From assembly GCF_014654205.1 (NCBI RefSeq), contig NZ_BNAW01000040.1, positions 21,769-85,768 of the forward strand: 64,000 nt of DNA, in the 5' to 3' direction. Positions 23,911 through 34,385 of the stretch are shown here, piece after piece (position 1 is the stretch's first letter; every line of letters begins with the position of its first letter). The notes beneath the pieces were generated by a model, which worked only from the letters and a program-made list of their open reading frames with translations, was not told where the DNA came from and ran no database searches. The DNA comes from Amycolatopsis bullii. Lineage in GTDB: Bacteria > Actinomycetota > Actinomycetes > Mycobacteriales > Pseudonocardiaceae. A program made the position numbers and the translations under genes.

Positions 23911-24402
23911 TCAGAGCAGCTCCAGCAGGAACGGCAGCTCCTGCGGCGCATACCAAGCCAGCTCATGATCCTCGGCATCCCCCAACGTGAACTCCGCGTC
24001 CGGGTCACCCAGGTCGGCCGCGTCGATCACCGCCGCCGCCGCGGCCACTGCCTCCGCCGCCTCCGGGGCGTCCACGTGGATCGCCGCCACCGCCGACAGC
24101 GGAATCGGGCCGCCGATGCGGACCACCGGGGCGTCCAAGTCCGGCCGGAGGGTCACGCCCGAAACGTCCGCCGACACCACCACCCGGCGCGGCTCGCCCT
24201 TCTCCTCCGCCGCGATCAAGCGCAACGAAGCCCGGGCCGCGTCCAGCAGCGCCGCGTACTCCAGCTCCTCGTCCGACCCGCTCACGTACGCCTCGCGCAA
24301 CGCCGGCGTCAGCGCGAACGCCGTTCCGCTGCGGGCGCGGAACTCCCCCGATGTCTCGAGGTCGCGAAGCATCGCGATGGTCGCAGGCAGATAGACCCTC
24401 AC
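23911..24402 (-). CDS. DUF6912 family protein
   Basis: This 163-residue cytosolic protein begins VRVYLPATIAMLRDLETSG and has an acidic C-terminus (DAEDHELAWYAPQELPFLLE). The sequence resembles the actinobacterial DUF6912 family, for which I know no established function. Its GTG overlaps the stop of the WS/DGAT-like gene as GTGA, so they are cotranslated. The middle is Ala-rich, with a ferredoxin-like alternation of strands and helices by eye. Confidence 0.7.
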   Translation of the reverse strand: MRVYLPATIAMLRDLETSGEFRARSGTAFALTPALREAYVSGSDEELEYAALLDAARASLRLIAAEEKGEPRRVVVSADVSGVTLRPDLDAPVVRIGGPIPLSAVAAIHVDAPEAAEAVAAAAAVIDAADLGDPDAEFTLGDAEDHELAWYAPQELPFLLELL

Positions 24403-25805
24403 CAGTGCGCACCCTTCAGCTCTTCCAGGGACTCTTCGATCATCCCGGCCACCAGATCCACGTCGAACGCGGCCTTGCGGTCGCCGTTCAGTCCGAAGTA
24501 GACGCCGCCGTGGTAGGACGTCACCCCGATCGCCAGCGCCTGGGTGCGCATCAGCGGCATCACCGGGAACATCTCGACCAGTCTGGCCTCTCCCGCGTAC
24601 ATCGGCACCTGGGGACCCGGTGAATTGGTCACCATGACGTTGAAGATGCGCCCGGACAGCGACCCCGCCGCTCGCGCGCCGAGCGAGTGGAGCGTAGCCG
24701 GGGCGAAGCCGCCGACCTTGAGCAGGCCGCGCGCCGCCACCGAACGGCCCGAATCGAGGTGCTCGGCCATCGCGTGGCCGATGTGCTGGAGCCGCAGGAC
24801 CGGGTTCGGCTCGCCGACCGGCAGGTCCACCAGGTACGCCGCCACCTGGTTGCCGACCAGGCCCGGCGTCGAGTACCCGGGCGTCTCGGCGTCGCGGACC
24901 GCCAGCGGCACCAGCGCGCGGATCGTCGTGTTCGGCGTCAGCTGCACCTCGCGCGAAAGCAGCCATTCGCGCAGCGCCCCCGCGATGGCCGCGAGGACGA
25001 CGTCGTTCACCGTGCCGCCGTGCGCCGCGCGGATCTTGCGGAAGTCCTCCAGCCGCGTGCGCACGACCGCGAACACGCGGCCACCCGAGACCCGGACGTT
25101 CAGCGGTCCGGACGGCGCCGGGCTCACCAGCGTGCGCAGCGTCGACGCCACCCCGCCGACCGTCTCGGCGAACTTGCCCGCCGCCGCGACCGCGTCGTTC
25201 GCCGCCGACCGTACGTTCTCCACCACCTCGCCCGGCCGCTGGACGCCCTCGCTGATCGCGTCCAGCACCAGCTGGGTGCGGCTCGGCTCGCGGCGCGGCG
25301 TCCAGATGTCCTCGAACGGCTCAGGCTCGGCCGGCACCGGGTCGAGGATGAGCTGGCCGAGGTCGATCGTGCCGACACCGTCCACAACGGACTGGTGGGT
25401 CTTGGTCACCAGCGCCACCCGGTCGCCGGCCAGCCCCTCGATGAAGTACGCCTCCCAGAGCGGCCGCTCCGGCGCCAACCGCCGCGACATCAGGCGCGCG
25501 ACCAGGTCGAACAGCTGGTCGTCGCTGCCCGGCTGGGGCAGCGCCGAGCGCCGGACGTGGTAGTTCAGGTCGAAGTCGACGTCGTCCACCCACACCGGCC
25601 GCGCCAGGTGGCCCGGCACCTCCAGCACGCGCTGCCGGTACCGCGGCAGGTACGCCAGCCGCCCGCCGATGAGGTCGACCAGCTGTGCGTAGCCGAACCC
25701 GGAGCGCGGCCGCTCGAAGATCGCCACGCCGCCGACGTGCATCGGGGTCGCGTGGTCCTCGACGTACAGGAACGAGGCGTCCAGCGCGGAAAGGCGGTCG
25801 GGCAT
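24399..25805 (-). CDS. WS/DGAT (wax ester synthase/acyl-CoA:diacylglycerol acyltransferase) family protein with altered active site
   Basis: This is a 468-residue protein of the WS/DGAT O-acyltransferase family. It begins MPDRLSALDASFLYVED, shows PLWEAYFIEGL, the NDVVLAAIAGALREWL helix and the C-terminal NSPGPQVPMYAGEA, all family hallmarks. The catalytic HHxxxDG motif reads H137-Q-S-V-V-D142-G143: the second histidine, normally the catalytic base, is glutamine. It may have lost acyltransferase activity or use another residue. The M. tuberculosis locus has tgs3 (Rv3234c/Rv3233c) in the comparable position. It is coupled to the DUF6912 gene. Confidence 0.88.
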   Translation of the reverse strand: MPDRLSALDASFLYVEDHATPMHVGGVAIFERPRSGFGYAQLVDLIGGRLAYLPRYRQRVLEVPGHLARPVWVDDVDFDLNYHVRRSALPQPGSDDQLFDLVARLMSRRLAPERPLWEAYFIEGLAGDRVALVTKTHQSVVDGVGTIDLGQLILDPVPAEPEPFEDIWTPRREPSRTQLVLDAISEGVQRPGEVVENVRSAANDAVAAAGKFAETVGGVASTLRTLVSPAPSGPLNVRVSGGRVFAVVRTRLEDFRKIRAAHGGTVNDVVLAAIAGALREWLLSREVQLTPNTTIRALVPLAVRDAETPGYSTPGLVGNQVAAYLVDLPVGEPNPVLRLQHIGHAMAEHLDSGRSVAARGLLKVGGFAPATLHSLGARAAGSLSGRIFNVMVTNSPGPQVPMYAGEARLVEMFPVMPLMRTQALAIGVTSYHGGVYFGLNGDRKAAFDVDLVAGMIEESLEELKGAHW

Positions 25806-25839
25806 GGGCCGATCCTTACACAATGCGAGACTGCGGGGT

Positions 25840-26601
25840 GTGGGTGATGAGTCGACTATCTCGCCGAAGGACCGCTTCCTGACCGTGTACGGGCGGAAGC
25901 CGGTGCTCGAGGCACTGGCGGACGACGGCCTGCGCGTGGACAAGGTGATTCTCGCCGACACCGCCCGCGGTCCCGGCGCGGCCGAGATCACGCGCGCGGC
26001 GAAGGCCGCCGGCGTGCCGGTGCAGCGCGCCAGCGCCCACCGCGTCAAGGTGCTCGCCGGCAACGGCAAGCAGGACCAGGGCGTGCTCGCCGACGTCGTC
26101 GCGCCGCGGATGCGAGCGCTTTCCGCGGCGCTGGCCGACCGGCGGCCGCCGTCGCGGGTGCTGCTGCTGGACGGCATCACCACACCCGCGAACGTCGGCA
26201 TGATCCTGCGGACGGCGACCGCGGCGGGCCTGGACGGCGTGATCGTGCCCCGGCGGGGTGTCGCGGCGCTGGACCCGCTGGTGGTCAAGGCCTCGGCCGG
26301 GGTGGCGTTCCGCGCGCCGGTGCTGCGCTGCGGCTCGGCGGGCGAGGCCGCGGAGATGCTCGCCGAAGCCGGCTACGGGCTCTACGCGCTGGGCGCGTCG
26401 GCTCGCACGACGGTGTTCGACGTCGACCTGCCCCAGCGCGCGGCGTTCGTGCTCGGCGGCGAGACGGCCGGGGTCGGGCCGGAGGTCGGCGAGCTCGTCA
26501 CGGAGTGGCTGTCGATCCCGATGCCCGGTGACGTCGAGTCGCTGAACGTCTCGGCCGCGGCCGCGGTGCTGTCGTTCGAGCTGGTCCGCCGCGCGCGCTG
26601 A
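25840..26601 (+). CDS. TrmH/SpoU family RNA 2'-O-methyltransferase
   Basis: This is a 253-residue SPOUT methyltransferase. An N-terminal substrate-binding domain has VYGRKPVLEAL, the hallmark of RlmB/TrmH enzymes, and the knotted SAM domain shows LDGITTPANVGMILRTA, VLGGETAGVGPEV and IPMPGDVESLNVSAAAAV (motifs 1 to 3). It methylates a ribose in rRNA or tRNA; the site is unknown. The start is uncertain: GTG at 25840 is preferred, ATG at 25804 would overlap the divergent gene. Confidence 0.87.
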   Translation: MGDESTISPKDRFLTVYGRKPVLEALADDGLRVDKVILADTARGPGAAEITRAAKAAGVPVQRASAHRVKVLAGNGKQDQGVLADVVAPRMRALSAALADRRPPSRVLLLDGITTPANVGMILRTATAAGLDGVIVPRRGVAALDPLVVKASAGVAFRAPVLRCGSAGEAAEMLAEAGYGLYALGASARTTVFDVDLPQRAAFVLGGETAGVGPEVGELVTEWLSIPMPGDVESLNVSAAAAVLSFELVRRAR

Positions 26602-26605
26602 CTGT

Positions 26606-27007
26606 TCACCCGGCGGCGAACAGCACCGCGAGTTCGTCCAGCGTCTCGCTGACCGACCGGTGGTGCACCCCGACCATGCCCGCCTCGACGGCGCCGCGGA
26701 TGTTCGCCGCGGAGTCGTCGACGACCGCGCAGCGCGCGGCGGGCAGCCCGAGCCGGTCGGCCGCGATCAGGTAGACCGCCGGATCCGGCTTGGCCACGCC
26801 GACCTCCCCGGAGAACACCAGAGCGTCGAAATAGTCGGACATCGTGTCCTTGACCTCGTCCGACGCCCCCGGGGCGTTGGACAGCAGCGCGGTGCGGACG
26901 CCGCGCTCGCGTGCGGCCGCCAAGTAGTCGTAGAACCGGCCGGCGTCGGGATCGGTGAGAACCCCCGCGAAATCGACCAATAGCCCTTTCAGCACCCGGC
27001 ACACCAT
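26606..27007 (-). CDS. Short HAD-like protein with incomplete catalytic motif
   Basis: This 133-residue protein resembles the core of HAD phosphatases: LLVDFAGVLTD (motif I), LLSNAPG (motif II), KPDPAVYLIAADRL (motif III Lys) and VVDDSAANIRGAVEAGM (motif IV). In motif I the second aspartate, the general acid, is alanine (D-F-A), so phosphatase activity is doubtful. The cap domain is minimal. It ends four bases after the convergent methyltransferase stop. Confidence 0.75.
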   Translation of the reverse strand: MVCRVLKGLLVDFAGVLTDPDAGRFYDYLAAARERGVRTALLSNAPGASDEVKDTMSDYFDALVFSGEVGVAKPDPAVYLIAADRLGLPAARCAVVDDSAANIRGAVEAGMVGVHHRSVSETLDELAVLFAAG

Positions 27008-27165
27008 AGCTGTGGCGACCAACCGTGTCTCGCAGTGCGGGCGGTTTACCGCATCGGTCGTGCAGAATCCACGGCTTCGGCAGTTCTCCCCCGGATCGTG
27101 CGATTCCGGTGTCCTTTTCCCCCGTTTCCGCCTCTAAGCGAATGCCGAGTCAGGGAGGGCAGGAA

Positions 27166-27615
27166 ATGATCGAGGAACATCGGTTGCGACGGCTGATGCA
27201 CTGCGAGGTGCCGGGCCGGGCGGAGGGGGCGACGTCGAGGGAGCACCACCGCGGCGACCCGCGGTGCCCGGCGCCGCCGCAGCTCGAAGCGGGCGAAGTG
27301 GGTCACCTGCTGAACATGCTGCTGGAGGCCTACGACGGCCGCCGGCCGGCGGCGCAGGTCCGCGCCTTGGTCGCTCCGGAGGTGTACGCCGGTCTCACCG
27401 GGCCGCGACGGCCGCGGCCACGGCACCGGACGCAGACGATCCACACGTGCACCCCGGCACCGGAGGTCGTCGAGGCGTGCGCCCGCGTGGAGGCGGACGG
27501 CCGGTCGTTCGCGCTGGCGGCAAGATTCGTCCGCACCCCGGCGGGCTGGCGGTGCGAGCGGTTCGCCCTGTTGAAACCGCAGCAGCCGGCCCACCCGCTC
27601 CGGTGGGCGGCATGA
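27166..27615 (+). CDS. Rv3235 family protein
   Basis: This 149-residue protein resembles the actinobacterial Rv3235 family: a disordered N-terminus of about 35 residues, then a compact domain ending VEADGRSFALAARFVRTPAGWRCERFALL. The function is unknown. The position a few genes upstream of secA matches M. tuberculosis. The ATG has GGAGGG eight bases upstream. Downstream lies a perfect 19-bp hairpin. Confidence 0.75.
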   Translation: MIEEHRLRRLMHCEVPGRAEGATSREHHRGDPRCPAPPQLEAGEVGHLLNMLLEAYDGRRPAAQVRALVAPEVYAGLTGPRRPRPRHRTQTIHTCTPAPEVVEACARVEADGRSFALAARFVRTPAGWRCERFALLKPQQPAHPLRWAA

Positions 27616-27656
27616 GATCGGACGGCGAGGGTCGCTCACCACCGCAGCCGACCCCG

Positions 27657-27713
27657 AGCGCCCCAAGGTGGCCTTGGTTGCGTCTGACGCACCGAAGGCC
27701 ACCTTGGGGCGCT
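27657..27713. terminator. Perfect 19-bp hairpin between convergent genes
   Basis: AGCGCCCCAAGGTGGCCTT (27657-27675) pairs completely with 27695-27713; the 19-base loop contains a further short pairing (GCGTC/GACGC). It separates the Rv3235-like gene from the convergent P450 gene and has no U-tract. Confidence 0.8.
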
Positions 27714-27766
27714 GCCCGACCTCGGACCCGCGGGACCGGCCAGGCGGGAACGCCTGCTCGCCGGAA

Positions 27767-28969
27767 CTAGCCGCTCGTCACCGGGAGGGCCGCCAAGCCG
27801 CGCAGCGTCGTCGTCGGGCTCCACTCCGGGTTTCCCGCCGAGGTCAGCTCCGGGCGGCGGCGGGCCAGCTCGCGGAAGGCGATCCGGGCCTCCAGCCGCG
27901 CCAACGGGGCTCCCAGGCAGAAGTGGATGCCCTGGCCGAACGCCAGGTGCCGGCCCGGCTCCCGCGCTGGGTCGAAGGATTCGGGGTCCGAGCCCGTTGC
28001 CGGGTCGCGGTTGGCCGCGCCGATCACGACCACCACCTGACTGCCCTCCGGCACGGCCAGCTCGCCCAGCGCCGTGTCGCGCAGGGCCGTGCGGGCCGTC
28101 AGCTGGACGGGTGAGTCGTAGCGCAGCACCTCCTCCACCACGCGCGCCGCGTTCTCGCCCTCCGTGCCCAGCGGCTTGAGGCCGTCCTGGCCGTGCAGCA
28201 GCGCCCAGACGCCGTTGCCGATCAGGTTCGTCGTCGTCTCGTGGCCGGCGATCAGCAGCAGCGTGAGCGTGACCAGCAGCTCGCCCTCGCTGAGCACGTC
28301 TCCCGCGTCCGACACCGCGACCAGCGCGGACAGCAGGTCGTCCCCCGGCTCGCGGCGCCGCTGCTCCGCCAGCTCGCGGAAGTAGCCCACGAACGACTGC
28401 CGCGCCCTGACCGCCGGTTCGAACGTCTCCGGGCGCTGCAGGAACGGCGGGTCCAGCGCCCGCGCCATCGCGTGCGACCACTCCGCGAAGCGCTCGCGAT
28501 CGTCCAGCGGCACGCCGAGGAGCTCGGCGATCACCTCGACCGGCAACGGCTTCGCGAGCGCCGTCATCAGGTCGAACTCGGCCGGGGCGCGGTCGATGAG
28601 CGCGGCCGCGATCTCCTCGATGCGCGGCGCCAGCTGCTCGACCATGCGCGGGGTGAACGCCTTCGCCACCAGCCGCCGCAGGCGCGTGTGGTCGGGCGGG
28701 TTCAGCGACAGGAACGCCCGGACCACGCGTCCCGATGCGTCGACCGGCTGGTCCGGGAGGCGGTCCGCCGGGTCCAGGTACTCGGGTTCGGGGTGCCCGA
28801 ACGCCGGGTCGCGCAGCACCCGCGTGGCCTCGGCGAAGCCGCTGACCACGAACATCCGCTCGTCGAGGGCCGCGACCGGCCACCGCTCGCGCCACCGCCG
28901 GTACGCCGGGTATGGGTCCGGCCGCCGCTCGGCGGCGAACAACGCGAAGAACTCCTGCGGATCCGCCAA
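27767..28969 (-). CDS. Cytochrome P450 (CYP)
   Basis: This is a 400-residue soluble bacterial P450 monooxygenase. It has the I-helix oxygen-activation motif AGHETTTN, the K-helix ExxR in VVEEVLRYDSPVQ, and the heme loop FGQGIHFCLGAPLARLE with the axial cysteine. No ferredoxin or reductase gene is adjacent, so redox partners act from elsewhere, and the substrate is not predictable. I prefer the TTG at 28969 (GGGGGAAG just upstream) over a GTG at 28984 without a ribosome binding site. Confidence 0.92.
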   Translation of the reverse strand: MADPQEFFALFAAERRPDPYPAYRRWRERWPVAALDERMFVVSGFAEATRVLRDPAFGHPEPEYLDPADRLPDQPVDASGRVVRAFLSLNPPDHTRLRRLVAKAFTPRMVEQLAPRIEEIAAALIDRAPAEFDLMTALAKPLPVEVIAELLGVPLDDRERFAEWSHAMARALDPPFLQRPETFEPAVRARQSFVGYFRELAEQRRREPGDDLLSALVAVSDAGDVLSEGELLVTLTLLLIAGHETTTNLIGNGVWALLHGQDGLKPLGTEGENAARVVEEVLRYDSPVQLTARTALRDTALGELAVPEGSQVVVVIGAANRDPATGSDPESFDPAREPGRHLAFGQGIHFCLGAPLARLEARIAFRELARRRPELTSAGNPEWSPTTTLRGLAALPVTSG

Positions 28970-29039
28970 CTGCTTCCCCCTCACGAAAAGAACCGGGGTG
29001 CGCGCGGACCACCGCACGCACCCCGGCACTCCGGCTACA

Positions 29040-31934
<2,895 letters not shown>

Positions 31935-32078
31935 CCGGTCGACCTCACTAGCTGAATATGAGCGCGCCCAGGCCGGTCCCGGGCAGGTTCTCCCGCGGTG
32001 GCGGCCGTGTTCGGCGCCACCTTCCCACCCCCATCGTAGGGAACGGTGGCCGTGGTGTGCACACGCCGTACGTCCTGA

Positions 32079-32166
32079 GAACCTTATTCAGCCGTCGGCC
32101 GGCGCGAATGTCACCGTAGGCGGACGACCTGCGGCCCGTAGCGCCGGCCTCACCAGAATAAGGTTC
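32079..32166. promoter_or_regulatory. Widely spaced inverted repeat in the secA upstream region
   Basis: GAACCTTATTC (32079-32089) and GAATAAGGTTC (32156-32166) are exact reverse complements 66 bp apart, in otherwise GC-rich DNA. Each contains TAAGGT, a good actinobacterial -10; the left copy reads towards secA, the right copy away from it. This could be a divergent promoter pair or two operator halves. Confidence 0.5.
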
Positions 32167-32175
32167 AGACATGCG

Positions 32176-32209
32176 GAGGACCCGCACGCGAGCACGTGCG
32201 GGCCCTCCT
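32176..32209 (-). terminator. hpf terminator hairpin
   Basis: GGAGGACCCGCACG (32176-32189) pairs with CGTGCGGGCCCTCC (32196-32209) with one mismatch and a six-base loop, 22 bp after the hpf stop on the minus strand. Confidence 0.75.
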
Positions 32210-32231
32210 GCCGACCTCCTTCGAGCCCGGC

Positions 32232-32912
32232 TCAGCCGAGCCGGATCACGCCGTAGTCGAAGCCTTTCCGCCGGTAGACCACGCTGGGCCGGCCCGCTTC
32301 GGAGTCGTTGAAGAGGTAGAAGTCGTGGCCGACCAGCTCCATCTCGTAGAGAGCCTGGTCCACCGTCATCGGTTCCGCGGTGTGCTGCTTCTCGCGAACG
32401 ACGCGGCCGGGCTGGTGACCCAGGTCGTCGTCGGCCCAGCTCTGCTGCTGCGGCAGGCGGATCTCGTCGGCACTCGCGAAGCCGTTCGCCTGCGGCTCGG
32501 GTGCGTCCAACACCGCGGTACGCGCGGCGGGACTGGCTGCGGCCGGGGATCCACCACCCGGCAGCGCCGAGGTCGCTTCGGCGACCGATTCCGGGCGGCT
32601 GCGGCCGTAGTGCACGCGCCTCCGGTCGTGTGTCCTCCGCAGCCGGTTTTCCAGCTTGGTGACTGCGGAATCGAGCGCCGCGTAGAAGTCGGCGGCACAC
32701 GCTTCGGCGCGTACGGCCGGGCCTCGCCCCTTTCCGGTGATTTCGACGCGCTGGCAGCTCTTGGCCTGGCGCCGGTTGGGTTCGTGGAACAGTTCCACGT
32801 CGTACCGGATGACTTTCCTGTCGTAGCGCTCGAGGCGGGCCAGCTTTTCGCTGACGAGTGCCCGATAGTGGTCGGGCACCTCCACGTTGCGGCCCTTAAC
32901 GACGATGTCCAT
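32232..32912 (-). CDS. hpf: Long-form ribosome hibernation promoting factor
   Basis: This is a 226-residue long HPF that inactivates and dimerises ribosomes in stationary phase. The N-terminal S30AE domain (MDIVVKGRNVEVPDHYRALV, about residues 1-110) blocks the decoding site. A variable linker of about 55 residues follows, then the C-terminal dimerisation domain with YEMELVGHDFYLFNDSEAG and VVYRRKGFDYGVIRL. The ATG has GGGAGG six bases upstream. Gene order comF-hpf-secA matches M. tuberculosis Rv3242c-Rv3240c. Confidence 0.95.
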   Translation of the reverse strand: MDIVVKGRNVEVPDHYRALVSEKLARLERYDRKVIRYDVELFHEPNRRQAKSCQRVEITGKGRGPAVRAEACAADFYAALDSAVTKLENRLRRTHDRRRVHYGRSRPESVAEATSALPGGGSPAAASPAARTAVLDAPEPQANGFASADEIRLPQQQSWADDDLGHQPGRVVREKQHTAEPMTVDQALYEMELVGHDFYLFNDSEAGRPSVVYRRKGFDYGVIRLG

Positions 32913-33055
32913 ACACGACCTCCCTCGCTGAGATGACTGCGAGCTGTTGTGTTCACACACGGCGCCGGTATTGCGGGGACGTAAGCCCGGATCGCGGGCT
33001 GAGAAGGAACTCGGAAACGGTGGACGACGTCTCGTTCCGGTGACCGAGCGCGGAC

Positions 33056-33082
33056 TCAGCGCACCTCCGGCGCCAGGGACAT
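33056..33082 (-). CDS. Possible eight-residue leader peptide upstream of hpf
   Basis: GGGAGGTGACGAGCCC precedes ATG at 33082, which opens the eight-codon frame MSLAPEVR followed by a stop. It lies 144 bp before hpf on the same strand. A leader peptide would be plausible for hpf control, but the spacing from the purine run to ATG is rather long and there is no comparative support. Confidence 0.2.
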   Translation of the reverse strand: MSLAPEVR

Positions 33083-33423
33083 GGGCTCGTCACCTCCCTG
33101 CCTGCGGGGATTGCTGATTGCGGAGCACGTTAGCTTCCTCACGCCCGTTACAACAGCCCCCGAGCCGGGGGATGTCAGGGGTTGGGACTCGGTCACCCCG
33201 CGCAGTGATCGCGAAGTGGGCACCGCAAAACACCCGCTGGTCGGACGCGGCGCGCGTGCCGTGCTTTCACACGGACGGCGCACCGGTGCCTGCCGGTGGA
33301 CGCCGAGGGTGACGGCCCCGTCCCGCACAGCCGCCACCCCGGTGGAGTGGTGTGGCGGCCGAGTGATCGTGATCGACACCCTCATGCCCGGACAACGGGC
33401 GCCGATCCGTTCGCGTTCCCGGT

Positions 33424-33449
33424 TGCCGTCACTCATGTAGGTGACGGCA
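33424..33449. terminator. Hairpin downstream of comF
   Basis: TGCCGTCAC (33424-33432) pairs with GTGACGGCA (33441-33449) around an eight-base loop, about 185 bp past the comF stop. It may end the mtrAB-lpqB-comF transcript. Confidence 0.45.
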
Positions 33450-33633
33450 GGTTCACCCGGGGGCGAGAAGCGGTTTTTCGGGTGGTTTTTGTGGGTTGAA
33501 CTGGGACGGGATGGCTCGGGACGGTGGTGGATCGCGGTGAGGCGCGGAACCGGTACCACGGAATTCGCCAGCGTTCTGCGCGCTTCGCGGGGAAGGTCCA
33601 CAGTGGTTCGCATGGGTTGTCCGTTCGCTCGTT

Positions 33634-34317
33634 TCAGCCGGCGGCCAGGAGGGTCAGGACGGCGGACACCGTGAATCCCGCCGCAGTCAGCGCCCGGGTG
33701 CAGGCCGCCGCGGTGGCGCCGGTGGTGATCACGTCGTCGAGGACCACGATGGCGGCTCCCGGAGGCGGACGGCCGGCCTCCCGGAATTTCAATCGGCCGG
33801 CCAAATTGGCTTGGCGTTGCTCGCGGGTCAGGCCGACGGCGTCGCGGGCTGCGCCGGCCAGTTCCAATGCCGGGGCGACCGTGGCCTTGATGCCGTGGGC
33901 GGCCAGGGTGGTTACGGCCGCGTGGGCGAGGCGCTCGACGTGCGGGCCGCCTCGGACCCGTGCCGCGGAAGGACGGCTTGGGGCCGGGACGAGGCAGATC
34001 GGTCGCGCTGAGGGGGCTGCCGGGATCGTGGGTGCAGCCTCCACCACCGGCAGCACCGCCAACGCCTCCGCGAGCGCCCGCCCCAGCGACGGCGCCAGGT
34101 CCCGGCGACCGCGCTCCTTGTACGCGATCAGCAACCTCCGCCCCACCCCGCGGTACCGGGCCAGTGCGAACACCCGCACCAACCCCGCCGTCGGCCCGCG
34201 CACCACCTCCCGGGCCGCACCCCACACCGCCGCACACCGGGCACAACACGGCTCGCCCCGGGCTCCGCACGCGGCGCAGCGGCTGGGGATCAGCAGATCG
34301 AGCAGTCTCTTCAGCAC
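33634..34317 (-). CDS. ComF family phosphoribosyltransferase-like protein
   Basis: This is a 227-residue ComF/GntX-type protein. It begins LKRLLDLLIPSRCAACGARGEPCCARC, a four-cysteine zinc finger, and ends with the PRPP-binding motif VVLDDVITTGATAAAC. Such proteins link phosphoribosyl chemistry or DNA handling to competence in some bacteria; the role in actinomycetes is unknown. The GTG at 34317 sits 68 bp after lpqB, as in M. tuberculosis Rv3242c beside lpqB. Confidence 0.87.
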   Translation of the reverse strand: MLKRLLDLLIPSRCAACGARGEPCCARCAAVWGAAREVVRGPTAGLVRVFALARYRGVGRRLLIAYKERGRRDLAPSLGRALAEALAVLPVVEAAPTIPAAPSARPICLVPAPSRPSAARVRGGPHVERLAHAAVTTLAAHGIKATVAPALELAGAARDAVGLTREQRQANLAGRLKFREAGRPPPGAAIVVLDDVITTGATAAACTRALTAAGFTVSAVLTLLAAG

Positions 34318-34385
34318 ACCGACAGTGTCACGACCGGCACCGACAGTTCCGGACCTCCGGCCGTCACCCACCGGAGTGAAAAAGA

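Larger units (their letters stand above)
32913..33633. other. Long intergenic region between comF and hpf
   Basis: This 721-bp gap has no convincing gene of normal length. It carries an eight-codon frame with a good ribosome binding site (33056-33082), a 9-bp hairpin (33424-33449), and an AT-richer stretch with T-runs near 33475-33500. Frames crossing it on either strand show no recognisable domain and look like chance openings in GC-rich DNA. Confidence 0.5.

Noticed and set aside
33056..34270. Minus-strand frame overlapping comF and the gap to hpf
   Set aside because: It is Arg/Pro/Gly-rich, has no recognisable domain and conflicts with comF in another frame.
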